Below, one piece after another: positions 12,196-22,994 of a stretch of 64,000 bases of DNA. Location of the stretch: the NCBI GenBank assembly GCA_002189035.1, contig NEEC01000014.1, positions 1,242,501-1,306,500 on the forward strand, in the 5' to 3' direction. The position numbers and the translations under genes are program-made. Under the pieces are notes generated by a model. That model was not told the DNA's origin. It saw only the letters and a list, made by a program, of their open reading frames with translations, and ran no database searches. The first letter of the stretch is position 1; each line of letters opens with the position of its first letter. Source of the DNA: Utricularia gibba. Its lineage: Eukaryota > Streptophyta > Magnoliopsida > Lamiales > Lentibulariaceae.

Positions 12196-13643
12196 ATGGA
12201 CTCCGGAGAAAGCCCAGAATTTCCATCGATTGCGGAGAAAGCATTGGAGTTCATTCCTCCCCCACCTCCTCCATTTCCCAAATATTCAACCCATCAATCC
12301 AGAAGCATCAGGGGATCCAGCAGATCATATGATTCTTCAATGGATCGTTTGTTTGATGAAGGGTATAGAGCCGATGTTTCCATTCTTACAGAAGGGGAGG
12401 AGTTTTGTATGCACACGCTCCTATTCTCGTATGTTCCTCAACGAAGCTGTTGTTTCATGAAAAATTTAAGCCTCCTGCTCATGATTGTGTCATTGCAGGG
12501 TAATGCTTCCCCCGTATTCAAGGCAATGCTGAAGAAATTGCATGGTGGGGGAGGAAGGAAGAAGCCACGGTCGATCCCCATAGTCGGAGTTCCAGCGGAG
12601 GCTGTCCGGATATTCATCCGGCTTTTGTATTCTTCAAGGTACAAAATCATCATCTCCTGATCTGCTAAATGAAGAAATGCCTTAACTGTTAGAGCCTGTG
12701 TTGTTCAGCTATGAAGAAGAAAAAATGAAGGAAAATGTTCTTCCATTGTTGGTGCTATCACATGCTTATGCTGTGCCTGAGCTAAAGCGATTCGCAGAAT
12801 ACTGGATTGAGAAGAGATATATCACTACGGAGAATGTTATTGACATCTTTCAGCTTGCTTTGCTGTGTGATGCTCCTCGCCTGGGCCTCGTTTGCCATCG
12901 GTTTGCCATGTCGAATTTCAAGGCTGTCTCGACCTCAGAAGGTTGGAGAGACATGAAACAGAGCCATCCTGTGCTAGAGAAAGAGATTCTGGATTCCATC
13001 AAGCTTGAGGAGGCTGTAAGTGCTTTCATCATTCACCAAACAAACACTGGCTCCCAGGGAGTAGCCAAGATCAACTGACATTGCTGTTGATCCTTACCAA
13101 CAGAGAAACAAGGAGAGGACAAGGAAGAGGGAGGAGAGGAAAGTGTACATGCAGCTCTACGATGCCATGGAAGCTCTTGTTCATATATGCAATGAGGGAT
13201 GTCGAACAATCCGCCCCTATGACAAGATTCCTCGGCACAATCAATCTCCCTGTGAATATGGAGCTTGCAAGGGGCTTGAGACGCTCATACGCCACTTCGC
13301 TCGATGCAATATGCGAGGAGTGCGAGGCCCCGGTGGGTGTCTACGCTGCAAGAGAATTTGGCAAATCCTGGAATTCCACTCTATGCTATGTGCAAATCCA
13401 GATTCCTGCAAGGTTCCCTTGTGCAGGTCATCTCATTGCTCTTCTTCATTCCCAGGAACAGATCAAGTGTCGTCATCTTTACCCACTTCTAAAACTTCCG
13501 CCTTCTTTGTCTCTTTCAGAAGCTACAGACAGGGAAGAGAGAAACGCAGCAAGAAGGATGAAATGCTGTGGAGAGTTTTGGTGAAGAAAACGGTGCGATC
13601 AAAGAGCATTACAGGCGCCCCATTCTTCTCATTGGGAGTCTAG
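12196..13643 (+). CDS. BTB/POZ-TAZ domain protein (BT family), one apparent -1 frameshift
   Basis: Five exons: 12196-12428, 12499-12638, 12709-13015, 13104-13426 and 13520-13643. They give about 375 residues if one base missing near 12499 is allowed for. The N-terminal half is a BTB/POZ domain (DEGYRADVSILTEGEEFCMH, ASPVFKAML, VPAEAVRIFIRLLYSS). It is followed by a BACK-like helical part (NVIDIFQLALLCDAPRLGL) and a C-terminal TAZ zinc finger with its Cys/His set (HICNEGCRTI, ACKGLETLIRHFARC, GGCLRCKRIWQILEFHSMLC). A calmodulin-binding-like end follows (KRSKKDEMLWRVLVKK). Arabidopsis BT1-BT5 are CUL3 adaptors and transcriptional scaffolds in gametophyte development and in nitrate, sugar and hormone responses. 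The first intron (12429-12498, 70 nt) has good borders, but its removal leaves the frame off by one (see findings). Confidence 0.9.
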
Positions 13644-14056
13644 TAGTATTCAAGAAATGCTCCATTTTGTATGAGTTTTTTTCCACGAGATTGCTTCTGT
13701 TGTAATGATTGATCAGATGAGAAAGAAAGCCGATATCTTGTCATTTAACAAGAACACACCCTCTTCCCAAATGCACGTTGAAAGAACAGGAAAAAGAAAC
13801 TTGTAATGCAAACGCTTGTGTTCATATATGTATTAACTGTGATGGGAAAAGAATGTAGACATCTGGAGGAAAAGCAACAGGTGTAGAGGAATCTCCAGGA
13901 CTAGATGATCAATACAAGCGATGCACAACTTCAAAAAAATGGAATATAAGCAGCTTCTGCTGCATCAAACACAAGCAAACATATACGGTTATGAGATGAA
14001 CAGGACAAAAAAAGAACTAACCCCATCTTCTTCACCTTCTTGTTCATGTATCTTAT
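13644..14056. other. Convergent 3' ends of BTB-TAZ and PMT genes
   Basis: The interval between two converging genes holds the two 3' UTRs. Nothing else is recognisable. Confidence 0.5.
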
Positions 14057-17000
14057 TCAGATGGCGTACGTAACGGTTTCTGTTTCTGTTGGTCGCCACG
14101 TCGTTTTCTGGGCACACAGCAATCCTTCCTTATCCTTGGAGTATGTCATAGTGATTGTCCACTGCATAGATTTGAATATGCTCTCCAGTTCGGTGATCAG
14201 CTCGGCGGAGTCACGAATGATGATGCTGCCTTCTGGTCTCAAAATCCGGTCAACTTCTGAAACAAGGGCCATGAAATTGCACCTGTTGCACAAAGACGTG
14301 ATAAGCGGAGTTGCAAAAAGGACTCTGGCCAGTGTTTTGGCATCCATGAAGCATTAGAGTTAGCTACACTTACTTCTTCTTGATCCTGGAGAATAGATGA
14401 TCAGCATGGAGCAGATCATAGGATCTCGGATATGTGCTGAAAGACTCGCACCAGTCATGATAAATTCCGAATAAACCTCGTTCGTAGATCACAGGAAGTG
14501 TATCTGGAGCATCTATGGATACAACATTCAAAACCCACAACTTCAAATCTTTCAGAGCGGCTGCCAATCTGCAAGAACAGAGCACTCGGTCAGGGTTACC
14601 TCTGTGCTGGATATCAAAAGCTTACAAAATGGGAGATTTCTAGACCAGTTTTTACACAGCTTACCCTCCATAGACAGCTCTCATGTCCATCACATTTCTC
14701 ACTGTAGACCAGTTTATTCCGAGTCCACTTTTATAAGAATTTTCAACGACACGCTTCCAGTGCTCGTAATCAGCAACGAAGTCTTCCGGAGCTGGTTTTC
14801 CATAAACACCAATATCAGAGCTTGATAACCAGTAGGGCGCCTTCTCCACCCTGGCAGGCCACATCTCTGGCCATTGAAATCCTCGTTCCGTTGCAGCAAC
14901 AGGTACCTTGTGCATGCATGCTTGTAGAGGCACATTCCTGCCATATCAAGATGGTAGCATTTAAACCATACGTATATAATGAAAATAGAAAATACTAATA
15001 ATCCAAGCCATGAGAGAAGCACTTACCATGCAGCACTTGGATCATCAGAATCCTGACATAGAGGGGGTTCATTTTTGGATCTTTGTTCATAGCACTCATT
15101 CGTGGTAGGCTTTTTATATATAGCAATTCCCACATTGTTGATTGTGTCCTTGGTTATTGAGATAACCTCCCAACACATTGCCTTGGTCAACTTCTTCATG
15201 GCTGTCAAAATTTTAGCAGTTTGAGTACAGCTTATACAGTTAAATAGGAGTTAATTAATGATTTTTCTTGCAAGAAAAACAGGAAGAAGCATACCTTGCC
15301 AAATCTCTACATCTTCTGGAAGTTTCTGATAAATTGGAGTAGCAGACCAAACAAAGAAACCACCCGGACGTAGTAAACGGTTCAGCTCCAACAGTAGCTT
15401 ACCACCTGCGAAATATCATGTTCATGTAGCCGAACCTCATGTACAACACAAAGGAAGTGAGGGGTGTTCGGGTGCTTTGAAAAAAATGAAATGAGTGTAC
15501 TACCTTCAATATGCCAAGGCACTCTGCAGCGTGCACAGTGGACGATATCAAACACCCTCCCAGGATAAGGAAGCCTGAGTGTGCCCATAACAGCGGATAT
15601 TGCAGGGATACCGCGTTCAAGGGCAAACTGAACTTGGGCCTCATGTTCATCTTTAGGAGCTAAAGACATTGCCAACACATCCCTGTCAAACAGAAAACCC
15701 CCAAAGCTAGCCACACCACAACCAACGTCCAATATGACACGGGAACGCTTCCCCCAGGCGACTTCAGAAACAGACTGTAGAAAAAAAAATCTAGACATGT
15801 TAACAATTTGGCAAACAACATTGCCCAAAAAATACTATAGAATGCTGGTAAAAAAATGAGGCAGTACTCTTAATCTGAAGTGCAAGAAAATACATATAAT
15901 AAGAATAAAAACACGCTATTTCATCACGACCAAGAATACATAAACATGAAACACAAATCAAGTTATGACAGTAGTCTGACCATACTAGAAGAAGAGATAT
16001 ATCTGGTATTACCTGTTGTATAAAGTCAATGTAATGCAAAGCACCATGCTTAAACTGGGTCCCACCACCAGGGAAAGTCAGGTATTCACCACTAACTTTA
16101 ACCCAATTTTGGTGACCTTTAACCTCAGCAAGCTTGGTATGAGGAACATTGCTGTACCATACCTGTGAAAGTAGTAGAATTCAGTTAAAACAGAATACAA
16201 AAACACCCAAATTTAATTTTGGTTCCTAAACTACCTTTTCCCGGCTTGTAGGCCATGGTATGGATCGCTGATATCCTTCAGGAAGAGGAACAAGGCACGT
16301 TGGAGGCTCTTCAGGACAGTGCCTTTCCCTGTGCTCATAGTGCTTAGTTGTTGGAAGATTTCGAATTGCCTCCAAATTATCAAGGCATGGGATGTAATCT
16401 GTCCCAGCAGTGGTATTGCAAACTTTCCATGTATAAATATTCTGGTTTTCAGATTCAGATGCCTGCTGGACTTCCTTTTCTTTTTTTGACTCAGTTGCCT
16501 GTGTCGGAAATGATCCCTTTTGTGTTGTGGGTTCATCTGAAAGCTCTGTCTGAGGCCCAGAAGGAAATACGTCATCTGACTTTACATCTTTCTCAGAACC
16601 CTGATCCGATTTGTCATCTTCACTGTTTTCTGTCTTCTCTTCTATCTGATCTTCTCCCTTTTCACCATCTCCATTCACCACCTGAGATTTCTCGTTGTCT
16701 TTGTCTTCCTCCCTACTTTCCGTCTCATCCTTTGAGACATCCTCTTTTTCTTCTTCATTTGTTTTTTTATCATCATCTGTATTCACCAAGTCCTTGTCCA
16801 CAGAAGTTTCTTCAGACGGGGTATCTTTACCTTCCTCGTTCAAGCTTACATTATTATCGCCTTTGGTAGCATCTTCAGGTAAATCACCAGGACTGTCCTC
16901 AAATTGCTTCTTGCTTTCTTCCTTGCTCACATCACTTGCACCCCCAGCATTTTCACTAGTAACAGGTGTGTTCACATCATCCTTGACCTCGCCCGGAGCT

Positions 17001-17143
17001 TTCAAATTTGGAACCGGGTTCACAGATGATGCTGACAGCAGCCACACCGCAAGTAGACAGACACCCACGAAAACTGACACTAGGATTGAAGAACATAAGT
17101 TGGATGATTTCCGGCCATCAACTCTTGAGTACTTTCCTGCCAT
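14057..17143 (-). CDS. Probable Golgi methyltransferase, PMT24/25/26 clade (DUF248)
   Basis: Eight exons on the minus strand (16235-17143, 16013-16162, 15504-15774, 15295-15405, 15027-15201, 14665-14937, 14374-14568, 14057-14282) encode 769 residues, almost the length of Arabidopsis PMT24. A short cytosolic tail and one signal anchor ([20 protein letters not shown]) are followed by a ~200-residue acidic Glu/Asp/Lys/Ser-rich stalk typical of this clade. The methyltransferase domain includes [20 protein letters not shown] (SAM motif I), [49 protein letters not shown] and [11 protein letters not shown]. The family is thought to methylate cell-wall pectin (QUA2/TSD2 relatives). A leader intron is likely: a donor on the minus strand lies near 17630 and an acceptor near 17187. 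Confidence 0.95.
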
Positions 17144-19175
17144 GATATCCTTAATATTTGATTAGCAGCTCGAGGTTCTTCTGGTACACCTACACAAAAA
17201 AGCAAAAATCATCTGAATCAAACATCAACATATATGTAACAACTATGAGATTCAGAATGAAATAAAAGCTCAATCTTCAAATAATGATAAAACCATTGAG
17301 TTAAAGGGCAACAGATGAGCAAAACAAGTTGATCCCATCAACAATCCACCAAATGCACTTAAGACAGCTACTAGCCAGAAGTTCGATCACTTTCTACGTT
17401 AAAACAAACATTCCTTCTTAACTACGACAATTGAACAGCTGAGATCTAAGGAATATCGCAACCAAGAAAGACACTACCATCATAACCAATAAACAAAAGT
17501 AACAAACGAGCAAGAAACATCCACACATACATTAAAAAGAAGAGTCACCACTAGATCTCTCCACACCCACTTCACGAACTGAAAATAACCACTCCCAAAA
17601 CCTCAACTTTCGCAAATCTTCCTCACCTTGGCAGATCTAAAGCACCCCCTCCCCAGCCCCAATCATCGGCTCATTTTCTGGGTATATTCCCAGTGTCGGT
17701 CGTACAAAGAGACAGCCGCACCCCTAATCCCAAGCCCTGTGGCCTATGCAAATGCGCGTCTGGAATTGAATATATATATATAATAGATTACACCCGGGAT
17801 CAGCTTGCTGGATTGACGGTGAGTAATAAAGGTGACAAAGACTCTACAGCTTCCAAACCCCAGGTAATTATATCCTTCTTACTGCAAATAAAAGAACCCC
17901 AAGTTGGGGGTAGAACGCCGTGAAGTTCCACCGCCACAGCGCCGCCGAGTAAATGAGGTAAAACAGAAGAATCAAGCAAGACCGAGAGAAGAAAACTAAC
18001 CAACCAACTTTTTTCCTAAAAATTTTATTCAAATAATTGATAACTAAAAATCACAGTTAAATTTCAAAATAATTAAAACCACATCAAATAATCTTTATAT
18101 TAAATAATGTAATGATAAAAATGGTGCAAAGTCAAATTTGACCGTTGGGATCAGTACATTTTTCGTACGTCACCACCCTATTCGACCGCTCAGCTCCAAC
18201 AACCTCCCTACTCCTTGGTCCAATATCCCATGGTTAGAGAGTATATGAAAAAAACTGAAAATCATACATATCTATGTTTTATACTTTTGGCCGTATCGGG
18301 TACGCATACTAGTACACTGCTATTATTAAAAAAAATAAATCAGTGTTTCTAAAAATTTTTGAAACTTGTTTTTATTTTTTAAAATTATTTTAGAAAAATA
18401 AAAATAAGAAATAAAAGTAAATAATTTCTTTTCTAAAAATAAATTTTGTAGTATAATTTTAAAAATATTTTTAATATAATTACGTTTACAATTAAAATTG
18501 TTTTGAAATAAAATTATTTTTATTTTTGAAAAATATAAATATGTTTTTAAAATTTTCTAAAACACTGTTTAAATTATTTATATTGTTCATTATTCCACCG
18601 ATTATCATCCATCTCTTGATTTTGCTTATTTATTACTATTGTATTGCTATTCTTTTTTAGTAATACTTTTTGGGTTATTATTACTTATCAACAATTTAAG
18701 TAAATTGAAAATACACTTCTAATTTCTAAATAAATTTATCTTAATAGTATATTTTTAAATTTATCATATCCATATTTGTATTCGTATTCATACAATGACA
18801 TACGCATATCCATGGTTTGTAGAAAAAAAATGATGACTCAATGTATAAATTTTTGTTTCAATATGTGAGATAAAATTGGCGGTAATCACTTTTCTAAATG
18901 ATCTGCCTAAAAGCAAAGAAAAAAGATTTATATCTTGTGAATTAGTTAAATTTAATAAACTTGTTTTTCAATATATTTACAATAATGTTTAAAAAGGAAT
19001 TGTGAACAAGGGTGAGGCTGAACATGTACACTATGGAGAAGGATAGTATTGCTGTAGATTAATGGTGTACGGATGCAACTTCCTTCATTTGATTTTCCAG
19101 AGCAATATGCAATTTCTGTATGCAGTCCAGATCATGGAAAGTATCATCAGCAATGAACATATTTGTAGCATTTTT
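17144..19175. other. PMT leader/promoter and AT-rich spacer with an inverted-repeat element
   Basis: 17144-18000 is likely the leader intron, leader exon and promoter of the PMT gene, with a short TA microsatellite at 17770-17782. 18000-19020 is AT-rich and carries the foldback element annotated separately. 19020-19175 is the 3' UTR of the PPR gene. No further gene is seen. Confidence 0.55.
18341..18567. mobile_element. Putative MITE, copy 1 (CAGTG-ended foldback)
   Basis: A 227-bp AT-rich element starts with CAGTGTTTCTAAAAATTTTT. Its other end, read in reverse complement, is CAGTGTTTTAGAAAATTTTA. The first 8 bases are identical and about 20 of 25 match. There is no coding capacity. CAGTG ends are common in hAT-type non-autonomous elements. 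No clear target-site duplication is seen. A related copy lies at about 61426-61629. Confidence 0.55.
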
Positions 19176-20753
19176 CTACACAATTTGACTGAAGCCTGCT
19201 TCTTTCTCCATATTCATTTCCAGTAGGCGCCTTCTTATCTGGTTGGCCTCTTCCCATTTTCCCAGAGCTTTGTACATATTGGATAGTGTGACATATCTTC
19301 CTGGGTTCCCAGGGTCAAGATCAAGCAGAATTTTTGCAGCTTTTTCAGCAATTTCCAAGTTTCCATGGACACAGCATGAACCAAAAAGTGCACCCCACAT
19401 TCCCTTATGGTTTGAGCCACATTCAGCTCTTTCAATCACTTCCAAAGCTTCTTGAAGCCGGTTTTTGCGCCCAAGAAAGTCAACCACAATAGCGTAATGA
19501 GCTGCTCTAGGGGCCAGACTGAACTCATTCTTCATCATATCAAGATACTTCAGGCCTCCACAGTCTAAGCCAGAGTGGCGGCAAGCTGATAACACTCCGA
19601 TAAAAGTTACCTCATCAGGTCGAACCTGTGCTTGTAGCATCTTCTGAAAGACAGCTAAAGATTGCTCACCATCCCCATTTTGAGCAAAACCAACTATTAT
19701 AGAATTCCAAGTTATGATGTCTTTCCTCTGGAGCTTTTTAAATAACTTCAGTGAGGATAGCATGTCTCCGCATTTGCTGTACATATCAATAAGGGCATTA
19801 ACAACAGATGCATTATCAAATACACTATTATCTGTGATTCTAATTATGTGACAATGGATTTGCTTCCCCAAGGTGATGTAAGCTAAATCAGCACAAGCGC
19901 TTAATATACTTACATAAGTAGCTTCATTTGCAGTAACACCTTCTTCTTGCATTTTAACAAAAGCAGGCAAAGCTCTCTCCCCTGCTTTGTTTTGTACGAA
20001 ACCAGCTATCAATGTAGTCCAGGAAACCACATTTTTAAAGGGAATTTGATCAAAAACCCGGCATGCATCTTCTATCTTCGACGCATTAATATATGCAACC
20101 AACATCGAATTCCATGATACAACATCTTTATCATCAGTATGACTAAAAATATGACAAGCTGTAGCATCGTATCCACATTTTCCATAAGCATCGACAAAAG
20201 CGTTGCAGACTACCACATTGAAATCCAAGCCTAAAACAATAGCAACCCCGTGTATCTGCCGCACCAACTCCAAAAAACCCATGTTTGCACAAGCGTTGGC
20301 CAGACCAACAACCGTGTACTCATCCATCAACACACCATCTTTACCACCCTCATTCATTTTCCTAAACTCGTTCAAAGCCTCCCTATAAAGCGCATTTCGA
20401 CACAAGGCAGAAATCATGGTATTATAGCTAACAAAATTTGGTTCAGGGATTTCATCGAACAGGCGGCGAGCATGTCCTAACCGGCCCGCTTCACAGTACC
20501 CATTCACCATGGTATTCCAAGAATAAGTATTCTTCCACTTAATAACATCAAAGACTTTTTCTGCACAAGAAATTGAAGCGCATTTGGAGTACATTTCTAT
20601 CAATCTGTTGGCTAAAAATGTGTCAAGAATCAAGGCAGTTTTGATGAGGAAGGAGTGGATAACTCTCCCTAGCTTGACATTCCTTGTCTTGATAGAGTCA
20701 CAGAATGCATTCGCTGCCACCGCCGTTACCTCATCGCCCGGCAGCCACCTCAT
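19176..20753 (-). CDS. Pentatricopeptide repeat protein, PLS class, E subgroup
   Basis: A single exon encodes 525 residues from the ATG at 20753. About ten P, L and S repeats run through the protein, with typical lines such as NTYSWNTMVNGYCEAGRLGH, KNVVSWTTLIAGFVQNKAGE, VVNALIDMYSKCGDMLSSLK and DIITWNSIIVGFAQNGDGEQ. The C-terminus has an E motif (MWGALFGSCCVHGNLEIAEK, DLDPGNPGRYVTLSNMYKAL) and stops at GFSQIV, without a DYW deaminase domain. Such proteins bind organellar transcripts and usually take part in C-to-U editing together with a DYW partner. The organelle cannot be told from this sequence because the N-terminus is short and not clearly a targeting peptide. No orthologue is named with confidence. 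Confidence 0.93.
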   Translation of the reverse strand: MRWLPGDEVTAVAANAFCDSIKTRNVKLGRVIHSFLIKTALILDTFLANRLIEMYSKCASISCAEKVFDVIKWKNTYSWNTMVNGYCEAGRLGHARRLFDEIPEPNFVSYNTMISALCRNALYREALNEFRKMNEGGKDGVLMDEYTVVGLANACANMGFLELVRQIHGVAIVLGLDFNVVVCNAFVDAYGKCGYDATACHIFSHTDDKDVVSWNSMLVAYINASKIEDACRVFDQIPFKNVVSWTTLIAGFVQNKAGERALPAFVKMQEEGVTANEATYVSILSACADLAYITLGKQIHCHIIRITDNSVFDNASVVNALIDMYSKCGDMLSSLKLFKKLQRKDIITWNSIIVGFAQNGDGEQSLAVFQKMLQAQVRPDEVTFIGVLSACRHSGLDCGGLKYLDMMKNEFSLAPRAAHYAIVVDFLGRKNRLQEALEVIERAECGSNHKGMWGALFGSCCVHGNLEIAEKAAKILLDLDPGNPGRYVTLSNMYKALGKWEEANQIRRRLLEMNMEKEAGFSQIV

Positions 20754-21425
20754 GTATTGCGGAGAAGATGACCGATAAAAAATGGGTTTACCTTCCGGGA
20801 TATCATTAAGGAGCGAAATGGCAATTACGAAAATAATGTGAAGATGAGGGTCTTTTTCTAGAGAAGGTCGATTCTACAGTTCTACATTATTCTTTTTTAT
20901 TATAGAAAAAGATAAAGTCTTTTTCCCTCCTCTTCTACTCTCGGAGCTGAAGCATAGGGTTTATCCTACGGTGCCGGTGGAAGAGCAAGGTAATGTATCC
21001 AACGTAATCCTCGACTGTATGCGTTTTCAGAACTTGGGGTTTCACTAATTTTGAGGATACGAACGGAAAAATGTTCTTCGATTTTGTGTTGAAGTCAGTG
21101 AAACTCCAGAGTTCGAACAGTTTTCTTTTTTCCCGAAAATTTCCCGATTTGGTGGTCTTTTTCTCCTTGTGAATGGTGGTTTTGGTACCGATTGTTCAGT
21201 GTTTCAGACTTATCGGGTTATGAATTGCTCGAAATAACCAGATCACGATTTCGATAATTCTTAGCCCAACTGGGGAGCTGGGTTCATGATTTGTGGTTTA
21301 CTGTGTAACTTGTGTGTGGCCGAAATATCTTTGTGAAATCAGTGGTTTCTTTCAAGAGCTGGAGAGTGCTAATTGTGGGGTAAATGTTTCGGAAGTTTAA
21401 CCTAAGTTTGGCATTTTTAGGCAAC
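20754..21425. other. Bidirectional promoter region and NRP leader with intron
   Basis: This is the divergent interval between the PPR gene (minus) and the NRP gene (plus). The NRP leader exon ends at about 20989 (GAGCAAG|GTAATG). A leader intron runs 20990-21420 and ends TTTTTAG, five bases before the ATG. An open frame from 21384 lies inside this intron and is not used. Confidence 0.6.
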
Positions 21426-22624
21426 ATGGAGAGTATGCACAGCTTTTGGCAGTTGGGAGACGAGCTTCGTGGACAATCGAAAGCCTCTGATGATCAGCAG
21501 TGGTGGGTGGCAGCTTCGAAATTGGCTGAGCAGACCAGATCAAAGCAAGCGCGGAGATTCAACATAGATCTCTCAAAGGGGCCAGAACCCTGGAGGGATA
21601 ATGTTGGATTTCAGGAAGATGATAAATTGGATATCCCTGCATTCAACATGCTAAACATGGAAGCTAAGTATAACGAGAATGTACCCAAAATTCCTCCCAG
21701 AAATGGCGTTCGTGGTATCACTCCTTATCAAAATCCCAGCATGGGAAACCTGGGAAACATCGCTGGAGCCAAATACATGATGAACCAGATGAAGGAGATC
21801 AACAACAATACCAACAAGGAAGACAACTCTAGCGCGAGCTGCAATGGCGCTGAAAAAAGGTTCAAGACACTGCCAGCTGCAGAAACTCTCCCCAGGAACG
21901 AGACTCTTGGTGGGTATATCTTTGTGTGCAACAATGATACAATGCAAGAGGATCTGAAAAGACAGTTGTTCGGTAGGCTTGCTTCAAGGCTTTCCCACTA
22001 GCTTCCTCAGTTAAGTTACTTTTGTGGCTAATTATGCCTTCGTTCATTTCTTATCCCCAGGTTTGCCCCCAAGATACAGAGACTCAGTGAGGGCTATAAC
22101 ACCTGGATTGCCTCTGTTTCTCTACAATTACACCACTCACCAGTTGCATGGTATTTTTGAGGTATGCTACAAGGTCCCGATATTCCCAGATAGCAAATCC
22201 TAGTTGGTTTGTCTAAGCTTTTTCTTGCTCAGGCAACCACATTTGGAGGCTCCAACATTGATCCCACTGCATGGGAAGACAAGAAGTGCAAAGGTGAATC
22301 CAGGTTCCCTGCTCAGGTAAACATCTCAAATGCCAACCTCTACATTATGCTATATATAACGCCCGCTGACTGAGTGCATGTTTCGATTTTTCTAGGTTAG
22401 AATTCGTGTACGGAAGCTGTGTAAGCCTCTGGAGGAAGACGCATTCAGGCCGGTTTTGCATCACTACGATGGCCCCAAGTTCCGCTTAGAGCTCTCCATA
22501 CCAGAGGTCTGCAGTAGTTCGTAGTTCAAGATAGCTATCTCTGCCTCTATACAGTTCACTCTAATTTCTGTCTGCGTTGCAGACCCTGGACTTGCTTGAT
22601 CTCTGTGAGCAAGGTGATGCCTGA
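21426..22624 (+). CDS. NRP: DCD-domain protein, N-rich protein (NRP/B2) type
   Basis: Five exons (21426-21972, 22061-22161, 22233-22316, 22396-22506, 22583-22624) encode 294 residues. The N-terminal part starts MESMHSFWQLGDELRGQSKA and includes a short Asn-rich stretch (MKEINNNTNKEDNSS). The C-terminal ~130 residues form a DCD (development and cell death) domain: ETLGGYIFVCNNDTMQEDLK, LFGLPPRYRDSVRAITPGLP, LFLYNYTTHQLHGIFEATTF, GGSNIDPTAWEDKKCKGESR, FPAQVRIRVRKLCKPLEEDA. Soybean NRPs relay ER and osmotic stress to cell-death signalling, and Arabidopsis NRP is stress-induced. The ATG chosen lies just after the leader-intron acceptor. A second in-frame ATG lies three codons downstream. Confidence 0.94.
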
Positions 22625-22994
22625 AAACTGTCTGCTGGATGGGGTGTCTGTCAACAAAACCCACTACTACTACATTTCAAGATACTGTGTGTTGTTGTAC
22701 GTGCTTTGCTTTCCATGGAGCGCAAGCTTGGGAATCGGGAGTGGAGAACCCGGTAGAGTAGGATGGGATGAGAAGAGACAGAAATAAAGGTATTGTATGT
22801 GAGAAGATGGATGGAATATCTAAGAATTTTCACCACGCTGTTTGCTTGTAAGGAAGACCGGTGAGAGCACTTGACCTCTCTATAGGGCTTGTTGTTGCTG
22901 CCTTGCGATTACCTTAAAGGAGCCGCCTGTTAATTGCTACACATCTTTCTGGGTTTGATCATGTGCCAAACGGGGAGAATTCAACACGGACATG
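22625..22994. other. Convergent 3' ends of NRP and UKL genes
   Basis: The two 3' UTRs abut in this interval. No other feature is supported. Confidence 0.5.
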
